Position numbers and translations under genes: made by a program | Source: Kineococcus endophyticus | Lineage (GTDB): Bacteria; Actinomycetota; Actinomycetes; Actinomycetales; Kineococcaceae | DNA: 64,000 nucleotides | Assembly (NCBI RefSeq): GCF_040796495.1 | Contig: NZ_JBFNQN010000008.1 | Span: forward strand, 62,001-126,000 | Direction: 5' to 3' | Notes under the pieces: generated by a model | Seen by the model: the letters and a program-made list of their open reading frames with translations, nothing else | What the model was told of the DNA's origin: nothing | Databases searched by the model: none | Shown: positions 50,422 through 60,410 of the stretch, one piece after another | How positions within the stretch are numbered: position 1 is the first letter of the stretch | Layout: the number at the start of each line of letters is the position of its first letter

Positions 50422-51413
50422 CGGCGCAGGTCCACCGGGACGTGCTGCAGGACGCCCGCGGCGAGCCGCTCCTGCGTGAGCGTGCGGGCCGCCGCGCCGT
50501 CCTCGGCGACGAGGCCGTGCCCGTCCCCCGGCACGAGGCGGTGGGCCAGCACGGGCACGACGAGCGCCTGCACGTCCTCGGGCAGGACGTGGTCGCGCCC
50601 GGCCAGCAGCGCACGCCCCTGGGCGCAGCGGACGAGCGTCAGCGCCGCCCGCGTGCCGGCCCCGAGCCGGATGCGCGCGTCGGTGCGGGTGGCCCGGCAC
50701 AGCCGGACCGCGAGGTCGAGCGTCGCGTCCGCGACGTGGACGGCCGCCGTCGCCTCCTGCAGCCGCAGGAGGTCCGCGAGGCCCAGGACGGGCGTCAGCC
50801 GTTCGGGACGGTTGCCCGCGAGCTGCTCGCGCAGGACCTGACGCTCCACGTCCTCGGTGACCGGCCCCAGGACGATGCGGACCGCGAACCGGTCCAGCTG
50901 CCCCTCCGGCAGCGGGTACGTCCCGTGCTGCTCGACGGGGTTCTGCGTGGCGAGGAGGACGAACGGGTCCGGCAGCCGGTGCCGGACGCCGTCGACCGTC
51001 ACCGCGCGCTCCTCCATGGCCTCCAGGAACGCCGACTGCGTCCGGGGCGACGTGCGGTTCAGCTCGTCGACGAGGACGACGGGGGCGAAGACCGGTCCCG
51101 GCACGAACCGGAACCCGCCCGCGGCCGGGTCCCAGATCCCCGATCCGGTGACGTCGGCCGGCAGCAGGTCAGCGGTTGCCTGCACGCGTCCGCAGTCGGC
51201 CCCGAGGCTCGCCGCGAACGCCGTCGCCAGCGTCGTCTTGCCGCTGCCGGGCACGTCCTCGATGAGGACGTGCCCGCGGGCGAGCACCGCCGTCACGAGC
51301 AGCTCGACGGCCGCCCGCCGGCCGCGGACGACCCGCTCGACCCCGTCGACGAGGGCACGGGCCGCCGCCGCGGGGTCGGCGTGCGGCAGGGGTTCGACGA
51401 GGGCGTGGCTCAC
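50418..51413 (-). CDS. MoxR-family AAA+ ATPase
   Basis: Chaperone-like AAA+ ATPase of about 331 residues. Walker A is HVLIEDVPGSGKTTLATAFA, Walker B LVDELNRTSP, sensor 1 LLATQNPVEQHGTYPLPEGQLDRF; the last is the MoxR hallmark. A C-terminal lid follows. GTG 51413 begins the three-gene MoxR-DUF58-transglutaminase operon. The true start may be a few codons upstream. Confidence 0.94.
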   Translation of the reverse strand: MSHALVEPLPHADPAAAARALVDGVERVVRGRRAAVELLVTAVLARGHVLIEDVPGSGKTTLATAFAASLGADCGRVQATADLLPADVTGSGIWDPAAGGFRFVPGPVFAPVVLVDELNRTSPRTQSAFLEAMEERAVTVDGVRHRLPDPFVLLATQNPVEQHGTYPLPEGQLDRFAVRIVLGPVTEDVERQVLREQLAGNRPERLTPVLGLADLLRLQEATAAVHVADATLDLAVRLCRATRTDARIRLGAGTRAALTLVRCAQGRALLAGRDHVLPEDVQALVVPVLAHRLVPGDGHGLVAEDGAAARTLTQERLAAGVLQHVPVDLRR

Positions 51414-51547
51414 CCTGCGTGCATCGGCACCGCGTCCCACCGGCCCCACCCGCGGTCGCCCGACCGGCGCAGTGGCGTGGGCGACCCGCTTCCCGTGCTA
51501 CGGTTTTCCTCGTTCGCACGGGCTTCCCGGCCGGTGCGGAACCACTC

Positions 51548-51632
51548 GTCCGGGTGGCGGAATAGGCAGACGCGCTAGCTTGAGGTGCTAGTCCACGTAT
51601 AGTGGGTGGGGGTTCAAGTCCCCCCTCGGACA
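51548..51632 (+). tRNA. tRNA-Leu (anticodon GAG)
   Basis: 85-nt class II tRNA. The 7-bp acceptor stem GTCCGGG/CTCGGAC has one G-T pair. The anticodon stem is CTAGC/GCTAG with loop TTGAGGT (anticodon GAG, reading CUC/CUU). It has a long variable arm and the T-loop GGGTTCAAGTCCC. CCA is not encoded. Confidence 0.95.
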
Positions 51633-51653
51633 CTCGTTGAGACAGCGACGCGC

Positions 51654-51681
51654 AAGCCCCTGACCAGCAGGTCAGGGGCTT
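51654..51681 (+). terminator. Rho-independent terminator after tRNA-Leu
   Basis: A 12-bp stem (51654-51665 with 51670-51681) and 4-nt loop followed by a short T-run; the only classical T-tailed terminator seen in the window. Confidence 0.9.
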
Positions 51682-51703
51682 TTGCGTTGGCATGCGCCGG
51701 TGA

Positions 51704-51734
51704 ACGCGCCCACCGGTGGACCCGGTGGGCGCGT
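51704..51734 (-). terminator. Terminator after the S53 peptidase gene
   Basis: A 13-bp stem (51704-51716 with 51722-51734) lies 10 nt past the stop of the leftward S53 peptidase gene. Confidence 0.65.
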
Positions 51735-51743
51735 CCCGCGCCG

Positions 51744-53786
51744 CTACTTGGTCAGGGCCTTCCCCAGGGTCTTCGCGAACGTCGCGCTGGGACGGCCCAG
51801 CCCGGTCACCGGGTCCCAGCCCTTCGCGACCGCGAGGGTGGAGTCCTGGCCCCAGGTCCGGACCGTGTAGGAGATCCCCCCGCTCGGGTCGATCCCGTTG
51901 ACGTAGTTCGCCCGGACCACGCCCTTGACCCCCGACGCCTTCACATCGGTGTAGGCGCTGCGCGCGATCGAGTACAGGGTCGGGTTCGCGAGGCCGGCCC
52001 GCTTCCCGCTGACCTGCACCGCTTCGGCGACGGCCCCGGCCGCCAGGGGCGAGGCGAGGCTCGTCCCACCGATGCGGTACTCGCCGTACCGGACCCCGTC
52101 CGGGAACGTCTGCGTCTGCCCCACGAGCATCCCCGTCTGCGGGTCGGCGATGCTGGCGACGTCCGGCACGGCGCGTCCCGTCGGGGCCGAGGTGGGCACG
52201 GTCGCGGCCTGCCACGCGGGCCGCGGGAACAGGGTGGAGTACCCGCCGCCCGCGCCGTAGAGGAACCCTCCGTCGACCCAGCCGTTGCCCTTGGGGTTCA
52301 GCGTGAAGACGTCGGTGCCCCAGCCGGTCTCGGCGACGACGTTCCGCACGCCCTTGCCCAGGCCCGTCGACGTCCCGCCGACGGACGTGACGTACGGGTC
52401 GCTCGTCGGGTAGTCGACCTGCTTGGTGCCGGTCGACGCCGTCTCGTCGCCGTTGTCGCCGGAGCTGAAGAGGAACGTCTGCCCCTGCAGCGCACCCTGC
52501 AGGAAGACCTGCTCGTACGCGAAGACGGCGTCGGCGCCGGTGTCGGTCTCCAGACCGCCCCAGGAGTTCGTCACGACGTCGGCGCGGTTCTCGTCGACGA
52601 CGGCGGCCAGCGCGTCGAGCAACCCCTCGTCGCAGTTCGCGGCCGCGTAGTAGCGGATGCCGGCGGCCGGCCGCAGGGCGTGGACGGCCTGCACGTCGAG
52701 GGTCTGCTCACCCGTCCAGCCCGACGCGTCGCACGTCTCCTGGTCGGTGAACGTCCCGGCGCTCCAGGTGGAGTACTGGTTCTTCGTGAACGCCGGCCAG
52801 CCGTAGGCCCTGGACCAGGTGTCGGTGTCCTGCACGATCGTCGAGGAGTTGTAGGCGTCCACGATCCCGACGGTCACGCCGTCACCGGTCGTCCCCGTGT
52901 CCCCGCCGATCCCCTGGGACAGCTGCGGGGCGGTGTACCCGCAGAGGGCGTACGACGGCGTCTGCCCCTCGAAGGCGGGGAGAGGCGTCTTGTAGTCCGC
53001 CTGGTACTTCGCCAGGAGACCGCCGTAGAACTGGCTGCACGGACGACCCACGACGGACGCGGCGGGCGGTGCGACGACCGGCTGCCGGACCCCGGCGGCC
53101 GACGCCGCGGCCGCCGCGCGGTCCGCTGCGTCGTCGGCGGCCGCGGTGGAGCCGGTCGCCTCGGTGACCCGGTGCGACGTCATGCGCTGCACGCTCGTGT
53201 CGAGACCGCTGACGGTCAGCACGTCGGCGGCCACGGCGGTCGGCAGGGACGCGGCGGTGGTGGGGGCGACGACCTGCGCACCGTCGTGCGTGAAGGAGGC
53301 CAGCGTGACCCCGAAGGCCCGCTCGAGCTGGTCCCGCGTCCCGGTCGCCGCCACGTAGCGCCGGTCCGCCTCGACCGAGTCCACGTGCAGACCCGCCGAG
53401 GTCAGGTACTCCGACACCGTCGAGGCGGCCGCCTCGGTGGGGCCGAAGGAGTCCGCGTACTGGGACCGGCTCAGGAAGTGGCCGTAGGACGGGGAACCGG
53501 GCGTCGAGACGGCCGCGACCGCGGCCTGCAGCGCGTTCAGCCCCCCGCGCGGCGCGAGGTAGACGCGGACGGACTGCGGGGCGCTCGCCGGTGCCGAGCG
53601 CAGGGCGAGGCGAGCGGTTCCGCTCGGCAGCCAGCGGGGCAACGTGCCCGCGATCGTCGTGGTCCGGGCCGGCGCGGCGTGGGCCACGCCACCGGTCGCG
53701 ACGAGGGCAGTGGCGCCCACCACGGCGGTGAGCAGGCGGGTGGACAGTCGTGACGAACGGAACGACGGAGGTCGTGACAGCGACAT
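51744..53786 (-). CDS. Secreted S53 (sedolisin/kumamolisin-type) serine peptidase
   Basis: Secreted acid-active peptidase made as a proenzyme. The 680-residue protein has a signal peptide (about 1-38, ending GGVAHAAP), a pro-domain (about 45-195) and a linker. The catalytic domain follows, with Glu/Asp in SGWTGEQTLDVQAV, oxyanion region VVTNSWGG and nucleophile Ser in GGTSLASPLAAG. A Ca-binding tail is suggested by VNGIDPSGG. ATG 53786 has GGAGAGGA 7-10 nt upstream. Confidence 0.92.
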   Translation of the reverse strand: MSLSRPPSFRSSRLSTRLLTAVVGATALVATGGVAHAAPARTTTIAGTLPRWLPSGTARLALRSAPASAPQSVRVYLAPRGGLNALQAAVAAVSTPGSPSYGHFLSRSQYADSFGPTEAAASTVSEYLTSAGLHVDSVEADRRYVAATGTRDQLERAFGVTLASFTHDGAQVVAPTTAASLPTAVAADVLTVSGLDTSVQRMTSHRVTEATGSTAAADDAADRAAAAASAAGVRQPVVAPPAASVVGRPCSQFYGGLLAKYQADYKTPLPAFEGQTPSYALCGYTAPQLSQGIGGDTGTTGDGVTVGIVDAYNSSTIVQDTDTWSRAYGWPAFTKNQYSTWSAGTFTDQETCDASGWTGEQTLDVQAVHALRPAAGIRYYAAANCDEGLLDALAAVVDENRADVVTNSWGGLETDTGADAVFAYEQVFLQGALQGQTFLFSSGDNGDETASTGTKQVDYPTSDPYVTSVGGTSTGLGKGVRNVVAETGWGTDVFTLNPKGNGWVDGGFLYGAGGGYSTLFPRPAWQAATVPTSAPTGRAVPDVASIADPQTGMLVGQTQTFPDGVRYGEYRIGGTSLASPLAAGAVAEAVQVSGKRAGLANPTLYSIARSAYTDVKASGVKGVVRANYVNGIDPSGGISYTVRTWGQDSTLAVAKGWDPVTGLGRPSATFAKTLGKALTK

Positions 53787-54029
53787 GCGTGGTCCTCTCC
53801 ACGGGATGGTGCCGCGAACCTAGACCCGCGAACCCCCGTCCGGGCGCACGTCACGCACTCGACGTCACGCGTCGTCACCCGGGGAAAGGTGTTGCCTCAC
53901 AGGGGCTTCGGTGGACGCGCTCACGAACGGCACCCGAACCTCCCGGGCCGCTCCCAGGGAGTTCGCCGCCGGGTTCCAGCGGTCTCGGGACGGCGCCGTT
54001 CCGACGCGACCCGGCCGGGGACGGTCCGG

Positions 54030-55169
54030 CTAGGCCGCGACGAACTCCCAGTGCCAGGGTTCGAACGGCCCGGGAGAACCCTGGGCCCACGCCGGGTTCA
54101 CGAACCCGAACAGCGCGGCGTTCCGGTCCATCCACTGGTGCTGCACCGAACCCGCGTCCTGCACCCCGCCACCGAGGTCGACCGCGAGACCGAGACCGTG
54201 CCGCGACGTGCCCGGGGCGGCGGCCAGCCCGGGTTTGCGGGCCTTGACGTCGATCTGCTCGGCCAGGGACCGGTAGGCGTCGGTGACCGCCAGCGGCGTG
54301 CCGAAGTCCGCCTGGAACGCCTGCGACAGCGCCTCGAACGCGTGGGCCGCGTCGGCCCGGAGGACCTTGTCGGGCGCGGCGTACAGCGGGCAGAGCGCGT
54401 CCACGGGGAGCAACCCGTTCGCGAAGCCGGTGAGGATCCCGCCGGCGCAGGTCTGCGTGCTCGACAGGAAGGCGCGGGCCCGGTCCACCACGGCAGCGTC
54501 GGGGGCCAGCGGGTCCAGCCCCGCGGCCGTGCGCTGGGACGCGGAGTAGGCGACGAGCTGCTGCTGGACGGCCGCGTCGGCGGCGGCCTTCGCGGCCAGG
54601 GCCTGGTCGGCCGTGGTGCGTGCCGCGTCCACGGCGGCGGTGGCGCGGTCGGTGGCCGCCTGCTGGCGCGCGCGTGCCTGCTCGGCGGTCTCCACGACGT
54701 CGGCGTACTGGCCTCCGACCCGGTCCATGGTCGCGAGCGTCGAGCTGACGTCGCCAGTGCGCCGCGGGTCGAGCAGCACGGCGACGCCGGACAGCTCGCT
54801 GAGCCCGCCCGTGCCCCGGTAGGCCTGCGACGCCCAGCCGCCGATCTGCTCCCGGCTCACCGCCAGCTCGGCGTCGGCCGCGGCCAGCTCCTGCTGCGCG
54901 GCGTCGGCCGCCGCCTGAGCGTCCTGCTGGGCCTGCAGGGCCCGCTGGTAGGCCTCCAGCGCGGTCGCGGCCTGGGTCGCCAGGGCCGTGAGCAGGTCCT
55001 TGCTGCTCGACGGGCTGCTCGACGGAGCGGGCGTGACGGTCGTGGCGCCGGCCTGGGGCGCGGCGAGCGCGAGCAGCAGGGCGGCGGCGGCCAGGGAGCG
55101 GGTGGTGCGTCGAGGGAACGGGGACGTCAGCGAGCGGCGCACGGGAGTGAGGGAGTCCTTCGTCGGCAT
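54030..55169 (-). CDS. Exported M15 D-alanyl-D-alanine carboxypeptidase (VanY type)
   Basis: The 379-residue protein has a signal peptide (about 1-45, ...LAAPQAGA), a long Ala/Gln-rich coiled coil (about 55-225) and a VanY-type M15 peptidase domain (about 240-379). The zinc motifs are SRHGLGLAVDLGG and EPWHWEF. It is predicted to trim peptidoglycan stem peptides. ATG 55169 is poorly supported by a ribosome binding site; TAGCCT 14 nt upstream may be its -10 box, giving a very short leader. Confidence 0.88.
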   Translation of the reverse strand: MPTKDSLTPVRRSLTSPFPRRTTRSLAAAALLLALAAPQAGATTVTPAPSSSPSSSKDLLTALATQAATALEAYQRALQAQQDAQAAADAAQQELAAADAELAVSREQIGGWASQAYRGTGGLSELSGVAVLLDPRRTGDVSSTLATMDRVGGQYADVVETAEQARARQQAATDRATAAVDAARTTADQALAAKAAADAAVQQQLVAYSASQRTAAGLDPLAPDAAVVDRARAFLSSTQTCAGGILTGFANGLLPVDALCPLYAAPDKVLRADAAHAFEALSQAFQADFGTPLAVTDAYRSLAEQIDVKARKPGLAAAPGTSRHGLGLAVDLGGGVQDAGSVQHQWMDRNAALFGFVNPAWAQGSPGPFEPWHWEFVAA

Positions 55170-55183
55170 CGAGTTCGCCGTGG

Positions 55184-55189
55184 AGGCTA
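55184..55189 (-). promoter_or_regulatory. -10-like box of the M15 peptidase gene
   Basis: TAGCCT on the minus strand, 14 nt before ATG 55169, identical to the hexamer at 40974-40979. No clear -35. Confidence 0.3.
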
Positions 55190-55283
55190 GTTGACGATGC
55201 GACCACAGGGGAAACCGGCGACGGCCCGCCTGTGGATGAGCGGCCCCGTCCGGGACGCTCACCGGGCTGTCGGAGGTGCCGCC

Positions 55284-55289
55284 TACGGT
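55284..55289 (+). promoter_or_regulatory. -10 box of the GAF-like membrane protein gene (leaderless)
   Basis: TACGGT 6 nt before GTG 55296. No ribosome binding site lies between. Confidence 0.45.
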
Positions 55290-55295
55290 GACGCC

Positions 55296-56123
55296 GTGAC
55301 TGCTTCCCGGGCCTGGACCGGCCCCGTCCTCGACGTCGCGCTGGCGGTGGCGGCCGCCGTCGTGGCGGCCCTGCTGGCGCTGGACCGGGCCTCCCTGTGG
55401 ACGCCGTCGGACACCGTCGTGGTCACCCTGGTCGTGCTCACCGCGGTGATGGCCGTCGTCCCCGCCGTCCTCAAGGCCGTCGCCACCGTCCGGGGCCGGC
55501 GCACCCTGGCCCGCCGCGAGCTCTTCGACGACCTGCTGTCCGGGGCCCTCTGGGCGGTCGTCGACGCCACGGGCCTGGACCCGCGAGACCTCGCGCTCGC
55601 CGGGTACCGGCTGGTCCGGCCGTGGGGCCGGGCGCCGCGGTTGGCCCGGGTGCACCGCGTCCGCGCCCGCCGACGGCCCGTCGCCTCCGGGGTCAGGTGG
55701 GCCCCGGGCAAGGGCGTCGTGGGCGAGTGCGTCGCGACGGGCGCCGTCGTCGCACGGGACGTCACGGTCCTCGACGCGGCCGGGGAGCGGCAGGGGCTGA
55801 GCCTTGAGGAGTTCCGGCGCGTGCAGGGCAAGTACGCCGTGGTCGTCGCCGTGCCGCTGGTCGACGACTCGGGGTCGAGCTCGGCGGTGACCGGCTGCCT
55901 CGCCCTCGACGGCCCGGCCGGATCCCTGGAGCGCCTCACCGCCCCGGAGGTCCTCGGCGTGCTGGAGGCCACCTCCCGTGCCCTGCAACGTCTCACGGGC
56001 CAGTCCCCGCCGGCCGCCGGGCTGGCGGCACCCGACGGCGCCGCCCGGCTGCGGACCGCTCTGGAGCAGCAGGACAGCCCGGCCGCCCACGTCGCGGCCG
56101 TGGGGGAGAGGGTGGCCCCGTGA
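55296..56123 (+). CDS. Membrane protein with GAF-like C-terminal domain
   Basis: The 275-residue protein has two TM helices (about 8-28 and 36-60) and a cytoplasmic domain (about 75-255). The GAF-like features are PGKGVVGECVATGAVV and YAVVVAVPLVDD. The ligand and partner are unknown. GTG 55296 was selected for the TACGGT box 6 nt upstream; an open frame extends to 55191. Its stop overlaps the MoeZ-like gene by 4 bp, so the two are coupled. Confidence 0.65.
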   Translation: MTASRAWTGPVLDVALAVAAAVVAALLALDRASLWTPSDTVVVTLVVLTAVMAVVPAVLKAVATVRGRRTLARRELFDDLLSGALWAVVDATGLDPRDLALAGYRLVRPWGRAPRLARVHRVRARRRPVASGVRWAPGKGVVGECVATGAVVARDVTVLDAAGERQGLSLEEFRRVQGKYAVVVAVPLVDDSGSSSAVTGCLALDGPAGSLERLTAPEVLGVLEATSRALQRLTGQSPPAAGLAAPDGAARLRTALEQQDSPAAHVAAVGERVAP

Positions 56124-57193
56124 GGCCCCTCGTCGCCCCCGGTCCCGAGCTCACCCCCGCCCAGCGGGAGCGGTGGTCCCGGCACCTGCTGCTGCCGGAG
56201 ATCGGCGAGGAGGGACAACGCCGCCTGCTCAACGCCCGCGTCCTCGTCGTGGGGGCCGGGGGGCTGGGGTCACCCGCGCTGCTCTACCTCGCCGCGGCCG
56301 GGGTCGGGACCATCGGCGTCGTCGACGACGACGTCGTGGAGGAGTCGAACCTGCAGCGCCAGGTGGCCCACGGGACGGCCGACGTCGGGCGGGCGAAGGT
56401 GGACAGCGCGGCCGACGCCGTGGCCCGGCTCGACCCCTCGCTCACGGTCGTCCGGCACCGCGAGCGGCTCACGGCGCAGAACGCGGCGGACGTCGTGGGG
56501 GGCTACGACCTCGTCCTCGACGGGTCGGACACGTTCGAGACGCGGTACCTCGTCAACGACACGCTGGTCGCCGCCGGCCGGCCGTGGGTCTGGGGGGCGG
56601 TGCTCCGCTTCGACGGTCACGTCAGCGTCTTCGACCCCGCCGGCGCCACCTACCGCGACCTCTTCCCGACGGCACCGCCCCCGGGGACGGTGCCGGGCTG
56701 CGGGGAGGCCGGGGTGCTCGGCGGGGTGTGCGCGGCGGTGGCGAGCGTCATGGTCACCGAGGCCGTGAAGCTCGTCACGGGTGCCGGGCGGCCCCTCACG
56801 GGACGGGTCCTCGTGCACGACGCCCTGGCGATGACGTGGCGCGAGCTGCCCCTGCGCCCGGACCCCCGGCGCAGCGCGGCCGAGGTGCTGCCGACGGTCA
56901 GCGCGCAGGACCTGCTGCGGGACGGGCAGGAGGGCGCGGCGCGGACGGTCGTGGACGTGCGGGAGCCGGACGAGCACGCGGCGGGCGCCGTGCCGGGTGC
57001 CGTCCTGCTGCCCCTCGCGGAGCTGCTGGCCGATCCCGGCCGGCTCCCCGGGGGGCCCGTCGTCCTGCACTGCGAGCGCGGTGGCCGCTCCGCTCAGGCG
57101 CTGCGCGCCGTGGTGGCGTCGGGGCGGACCGACGTCGTGCACCTCGACGGTGGGTTCGCGGCCTGGCGCGCCGCGGGCGGCCCCGTGGTCTGA
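56120..57193 (+). CDS. moeZ: MoeZ-type sulfurtransferase (ThiF/MoeB plus rhodanese)
   Basis: Activates the C-terminus of ubiquitin-like sulfur carriers (MoaD, ThiS, CysO type) by adenylation and transfers sulfur to it. The 357-residue protein has a ThiF domain (about 15-245; nucleotide loop VLVVGAGGLGSPALLYLAAAG) and a rhodanese domain (about 258-355) with active Cys in VVLHCERGGRSAQAL. Of the usual zinc cysteines only GCGEAGVLGGVC is visible. GTG 56120 overlaps the upstream stop. Confidence 0.9.
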   Translation: MRPLVAPGPELTPAQRERWSRHLLLPEIGEEGQRRLLNARVLVVGAGGLGSPALLYLAAAGVGTIGVVDDDVVEESNLQRQVAHGTADVGRAKVDSAADAVARLDPSLTVVRHRERLTAQNAADVVGGYDLVLDGSDTFETRYLVNDTLVAAGRPWVWGAVLRFDGHVSVFDPAGATYRDLFPTAPPPGTVPGCGEAGVLGGVCAAVASVMVTEAVKLVTGAGRPLTGRVLVHDALAMTWRELPLRPDPRRSAAEVLPTVSAQDLLRDGQEGAARTVVDVREPDEHAAGAVPGAVLLPLAELLADPGRLPGGPVVLHCERGGRSAQALRAVVASGRTDVVHLDGGFAAWRAAGGPVV

Positions 57194-57205
57194 CCCGCAG
57201 GTCGG

Positions 57206-58219
57206 CTAGAGACCGACGTGCGCCGCCGGGTTGCCCGGGAAGGGCCGGTCCTCGCGGACGCACGCGGCGAGCGCGGCGGCGGAGCGGTGTCCGGTCTGCC
57301 GGGCGATGGAGACCCCGGGGACGCCGGCGCGGGTGGCGGCGGTGACGAACCCCGCGCGCAGGCTGTGCCCTGAGAACAGGCTCGGGTCGAGTCCGGCGTC
57401 GAGGGTGCGCCGCTTGACGACCTCGGCGACCCCGCGGTCGCCGAGGCGTTCGGGACGCAGGGAGTGTCCGCCCTTGGTCATCCGGCGGAACGCGGCCCCC
57501 TCGGTGAGCCGGGCGACCTCGGTCCACTTCCGCCACGAACGGACGGGGCAGGTCTCCAGGCGCTGCCCGCGCGGCAGCTCCACGACGCGTTCGTCCCGGG
57601 AGCCGTTGGCGCGCACGGTGACGAGGAGGCGCTCCGGCTCGGCCACGACGTCGGTGACGTCGAGGGAGCTGAGCTCGGACCGCCGGAGGGCACCGGCGAA
57701 GCCGAGGACGAGCAGCGCCCGGTCCCGGTGATCCATGACCGTGTCCGCCAGGGGCGCGACGAGGTCCACCAGCCCACGCGTCTCGAGGGCGTCCACCCGC
57801 CGGCGGCGACGGCCCGGACCGTGGACGCGGCGCAGACCGCGCCAGACGAGGCTCACGTGCTCGGTGTCGGTGGGGGAGGGGACCCCGACGAGGCCGTGGG
57901 CCACCGCGATGGCGGCGAGGCGGCGCTGGAGGGTCGCGATCGAGAGCGACTCGACGTGCGCGACGAGGTAGTCGGCGACCGTCTCGGCCGCTGCCGGCAG
58001 GGGCTCGAGGTCCTCCAGGAGGCACCAGTCGCCGAAGTGCGTGAGGTCGACGGCGTAGGCGCGCCACGTCGCCGGGGCCCGCAACCCCCGCCGGACCGGG
58101 TCGAGGGAGGCGAACCAGACGAGGAGGGTCTCGACGTCGAGCACGGGAGGGGGGTCGAGGGGTGGCAGCAGCGCCGCCACCAGCTCGTCGGGCACCTCGA
58201 CCGACCGGTTCGGGTTCAC
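57206..58219 (-). CDS. Tyrosine recombinase-like protein with catalytic Tyr replaced by Cys
   Basis: The 337-residue protein has an N-terminal SAM-like core-binding domain (about 30-135) and a phage-integrase catalytic domain (about 145-337). Arg179 (ALRRSEL), His285-Leu-Arg288 (SGHSLRAG) and His311 (TGHRS) are present. The position that normally carries the nucleophilic Tyr in the TGHRS...YxR...F..N family ending reads [14 protein letters not shown] (Cys320). The protein may bind DNA without recombining it. No att sites or phage genes lie beside it. GTG 58219 has TAGTGT 6 nt upstream, consistent with a leaderless mRNA. Confidence 0.82.
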   Translation of the reverse strand: MNPNRSVEVPDELVAALLPPLDPPPVLDVETLLVWFASLDPVRRGLRAPATWRAYAVDLTHFGDWCLLEDLEPLPAAAETVADYLVAHVESLSIATLQRRLAAIAVAHGLVGVPSPTDTEHVSLVWRGLRRVHGPGRRRRRVDALETRGLVDLVAPLADTVMDHRDRALLVLGFAGALRRSELSSLDVTDVVAEPERLLVTVRANGSRDERVVELPRGQRLETCPVRSWRKWTEVARLTEGAAFRRMTKGGHSLRPERLGDRGVAEVVKRRTLDAGLDPSLFSGHSLRAGFVTAATRAGVPGVSIARQTGHRSAAALAACVREDRPFPGNPAAHVGL

Positions 58220-58543
58220 GCGACCACACTACCAATGGAAGTTCAGTTACCGGAGCCAATACGTGACCGATATGTTTCCGTGTCCGCCGCCGGGACGAAC
58301 CGCAACAGCCTCAACGACGGGGGCCCTTCAACCGGGTCTATCCTGACGACACCCGGGGAACTCCGAGACGGACCCCGGTGCCAGGTGCACCGCCGCAACG
58401 AGGTGGTCACCGACGAGGCGTGTCCGTCGCCCGCACACCTGCGGCGCGGGGGAGACGTCCGCTCGCGCGGGACGCAGTCCGCGGGCCCATCGGTCGCGGT
58501 GTCCCGTGCGAGACCCACCTCGCACCCAGACCTGGAGCCCGTC
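58220..58543. other. Intergenic region integrase-ilvD
   Basis: 324 bp. It holds the integrase -10 box, an AT-richer patch (58230-58290), a TATCCT box at 58339-58344 that may start the ilvD transcript, and then a leader of about 190 nt. I see no branched-chain-residue leader peptide or clear attenuator. Confidence 0.45.
58226..58231 (-). promoter_or_regulatory. -10 box of the recombinase-like gene (leaderless)
   Basis: TAGTGT on the minus strand, 6 nt before GTG 58219. Confidence 0.45.
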
Positions 58544-60400
58544 GTGCCCGCCTTGCGTTCCCGTACCTCGACCCACGGCCGGAACATGGCCGGAGCGCGC
58601 GCCCTGTGGCGTGCGACCGGCATGACCGACGGCGACTTCGGGAAGCCGATCGTCGCGATCGCGAACTCCTACACGCAGTTCGTCCCCGGCCACGTCCACC
58701 TCAAGGACATGGGGGACCTCGTCGCCGGCGCGATCGCCGAGGCCGGCGGTGTCTCCAAGGAGTTCAACACGATCGCCGTCGACGACGGCATCGCGATGGG
58801 GCACTCGGGGATGCTGTACTCCCTGCCCAGCCGGGAACTCATCGCCGACTCGGTCGAGTACATGGTGAACGCGCACCAGGCCGACGCCCTCGTGTGCATC
58901 TCGAACTGCGACAAGATCACCCCGGGCATGCTCATGGCCGCGATGCGCTTGAACATCCCGGCCGTGTTCGTCTCCGGCGGGCCGATGGAGGCCGGCAAGG
59001 CCGTCGTCGTCGACGGCGTCGCGCACGCGCCGACGGACCTGATCACCGCCATCGCCGCCTCGGCGTCCGAGCAGGTCACCGAGGCCGGCCTCGACGCGGT
59101 CGAGCGGTCCGCCTGCCCGACGTGCGGGTCCTGCTCGGGCATGTTCACCGCGAACTCCATGAACTGCCTGACGGAGGCGCTCGGACTGTCGCTGCCGGGC
59201 AACGGCTCGACGCTCGCGACGCACGCCGCGCGACGGGACCTGTTCCTGCGCGCGGGGTCCCTCGTCGTCGAGCTCGCGAAGCAGTACTACGACGGCGACG
59301 ACGAGTCGGTGCTGCCCCGGAACATCGCCGGCAAGGCCGCGTTCTCGAACGCGATGGCCCTCGACGTGGCCATGGGCGGTTCCACGAACACCGTGCTGCA
59401 CATCCTCGCCGCCGCGCAGGAGGCCGGGCTCGACTTCACCCTGGACGACATCGACGCGGTCAGCCGCCGCGTCCCGTGCCTGTCGAAGGTCGCCCCGAAC
59501 TCCGACTTCCACATGGAGGACGTCCACCGCGCCGGCGGGATCCCCGCGATCCTCGGTGAGCTGTGGCGCGCGGGGTTGCTCGAGGAGGACGTCCGCACCG
59601 TCCACAGCCCCGACCTCGCGTCCTGGCTGCAGGAGTGGGACGTCCGCGCCGAGTCGCCGTCCGCAGCGGCCGTGGAACTGTTCCACGCCGCGCCCGGCGG
59701 GGTCCGCACGACCCAGGCGTTCTCGACGCAGAACCGCTGGAACTCCCTGGACACGGACGCGGTGGGCGGCTGCGTCCGCGACCTCGCGCACGCCTACACC
59801 GCGGACGGGGGCCTCGCCGTCCTCGAGGGCAACCTGGCCACCGAGGGCGCCGTCATCAAGACGGCCGGCATCGACCCCTCGCTGTTCCACTTCGAGGGAA
59901 CGGCCATCGTCTTCGAGTCCCAGGAGGATGCCGTCACCGGCATCCTGTCGGGGGCCGTGCAGCCCGGCCACGTCGTCGTCATCCGCTACGAGGGCCCGGC
60001 CGGCGGGCCGGGGATGCAGGAGATGCTGCACCCCACGTCGTTCCTCAAGGGCCGTGGCCTGGGCAAGGTGTGCGCACTCGTCACCGACGGCCGCTTCTCC
60101 GGTGGGTCCAGCGGCATCTCGATCGGTCACGTGTCGCCCGAGGCGTGGGCGGGCGGACTCATCGGGCTCGTGCACGACGGCGACGCGATCGTGGTCGACG
60201 TCGAGACCCGCGGTCTGCACCTGCGCGTGCCGGACGACGTCCTGGCCGAGCGCCGCGCCAAGATGGAGTCGTCCGAGCGTCCGTGGGAACCCCTCGACCG
60301 CGACCGTCCGCTGACCGGCGCCCTGCGCGCCTACGCCGCGATGGCGACGTCGGCCTCGACGGGTGCGGTCCGGAAGGTCCCGGACCGCACCCACGGCTGA
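58544..60400 (+). CDS. ilvD: Dihydroxy-acid dehydratase IlvD
   Basis: Fe-S dehydratase of valine, leucine and isoleucine synthesis. The 618-residue protein shows the Fe-S cysteines in [12 protein letters not shown] and [19 protein letters not shown], and the C-terminal [12 protein letters not shown] and [11 protein letters not shown] motifs. The length is typical. GTG 58544 starts at the conserved N-terminus ([19 protein letters not shown]) with GGAG 8 nt upstream. Confidence 0.97.
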   Translation: MPALRSRTSTHGRNMAGARALWRATGMTDGDFGKPIVAIANSYTQFVPGHVHLKDMGDLVAGAIAEAGGVSKEFNTIAVDDGIAMGHSGMLYSLPSRELIADSVEYMVNAHQADALVCISNCDKITPGMLMAAMRLNIPAVFVSGGPMEAGKAVVVDGVAHAPTDLITAIAASASEQVTEAGLDAVERSACPTCGSCSGMFTANSMNCLTEALGLSLPGNGSTLATHAARRDLFLRAGSLVVELAKQYYDGDDESVLPRNIAGKAAFSNAMALDVAMGGSTNTVLHILAAAQEAGLDFTLDDIDAVSRRVPCLSKVAPNSDFHMEDVHRAGGIPAILGELWRAGLLEEDVRTVHSPDLASWLQEWDVRAESPSAAAVELFHAAPGGVRTTQAFSTQNRWNSLDTDAVGGCVRDLAHAYTADGGLAVLEGNLATEGAVIKTAGIDPSLFHFEGTAIVFESQEDAVTGILSGAVQPGHVVVIRYEGPAGGPGMQEMLHPTSFLKGRGLGKVCALVTDGRFSGGSSGISIGHVSPEAWAGGLIGLVHDGDAIVVDVETRGLHLRVPDDVLAERRAKMESSERPWEPLDRDRPLTGALRAYAAMATSASTGAVRKVPDRTHG

Positions 60401-60410
60401 AGCGGGAGGG

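Noticed and set aside
57206-58219. Prophage or integrative element around the recombinase-like gene
   Set aside because: Neighbours are moeZ and ilvD housekeeping genes, the tRNA is about 6 kb away without a duplicated 3' end that I could find, and no phage genes are present.
58345-58543. Branched-chain amino acid attenuator upstream of ilvD
   Set aside because: No leader peptide rich in Leu/Ile/Val codons and no clear mutually exclusive hairpins were found.
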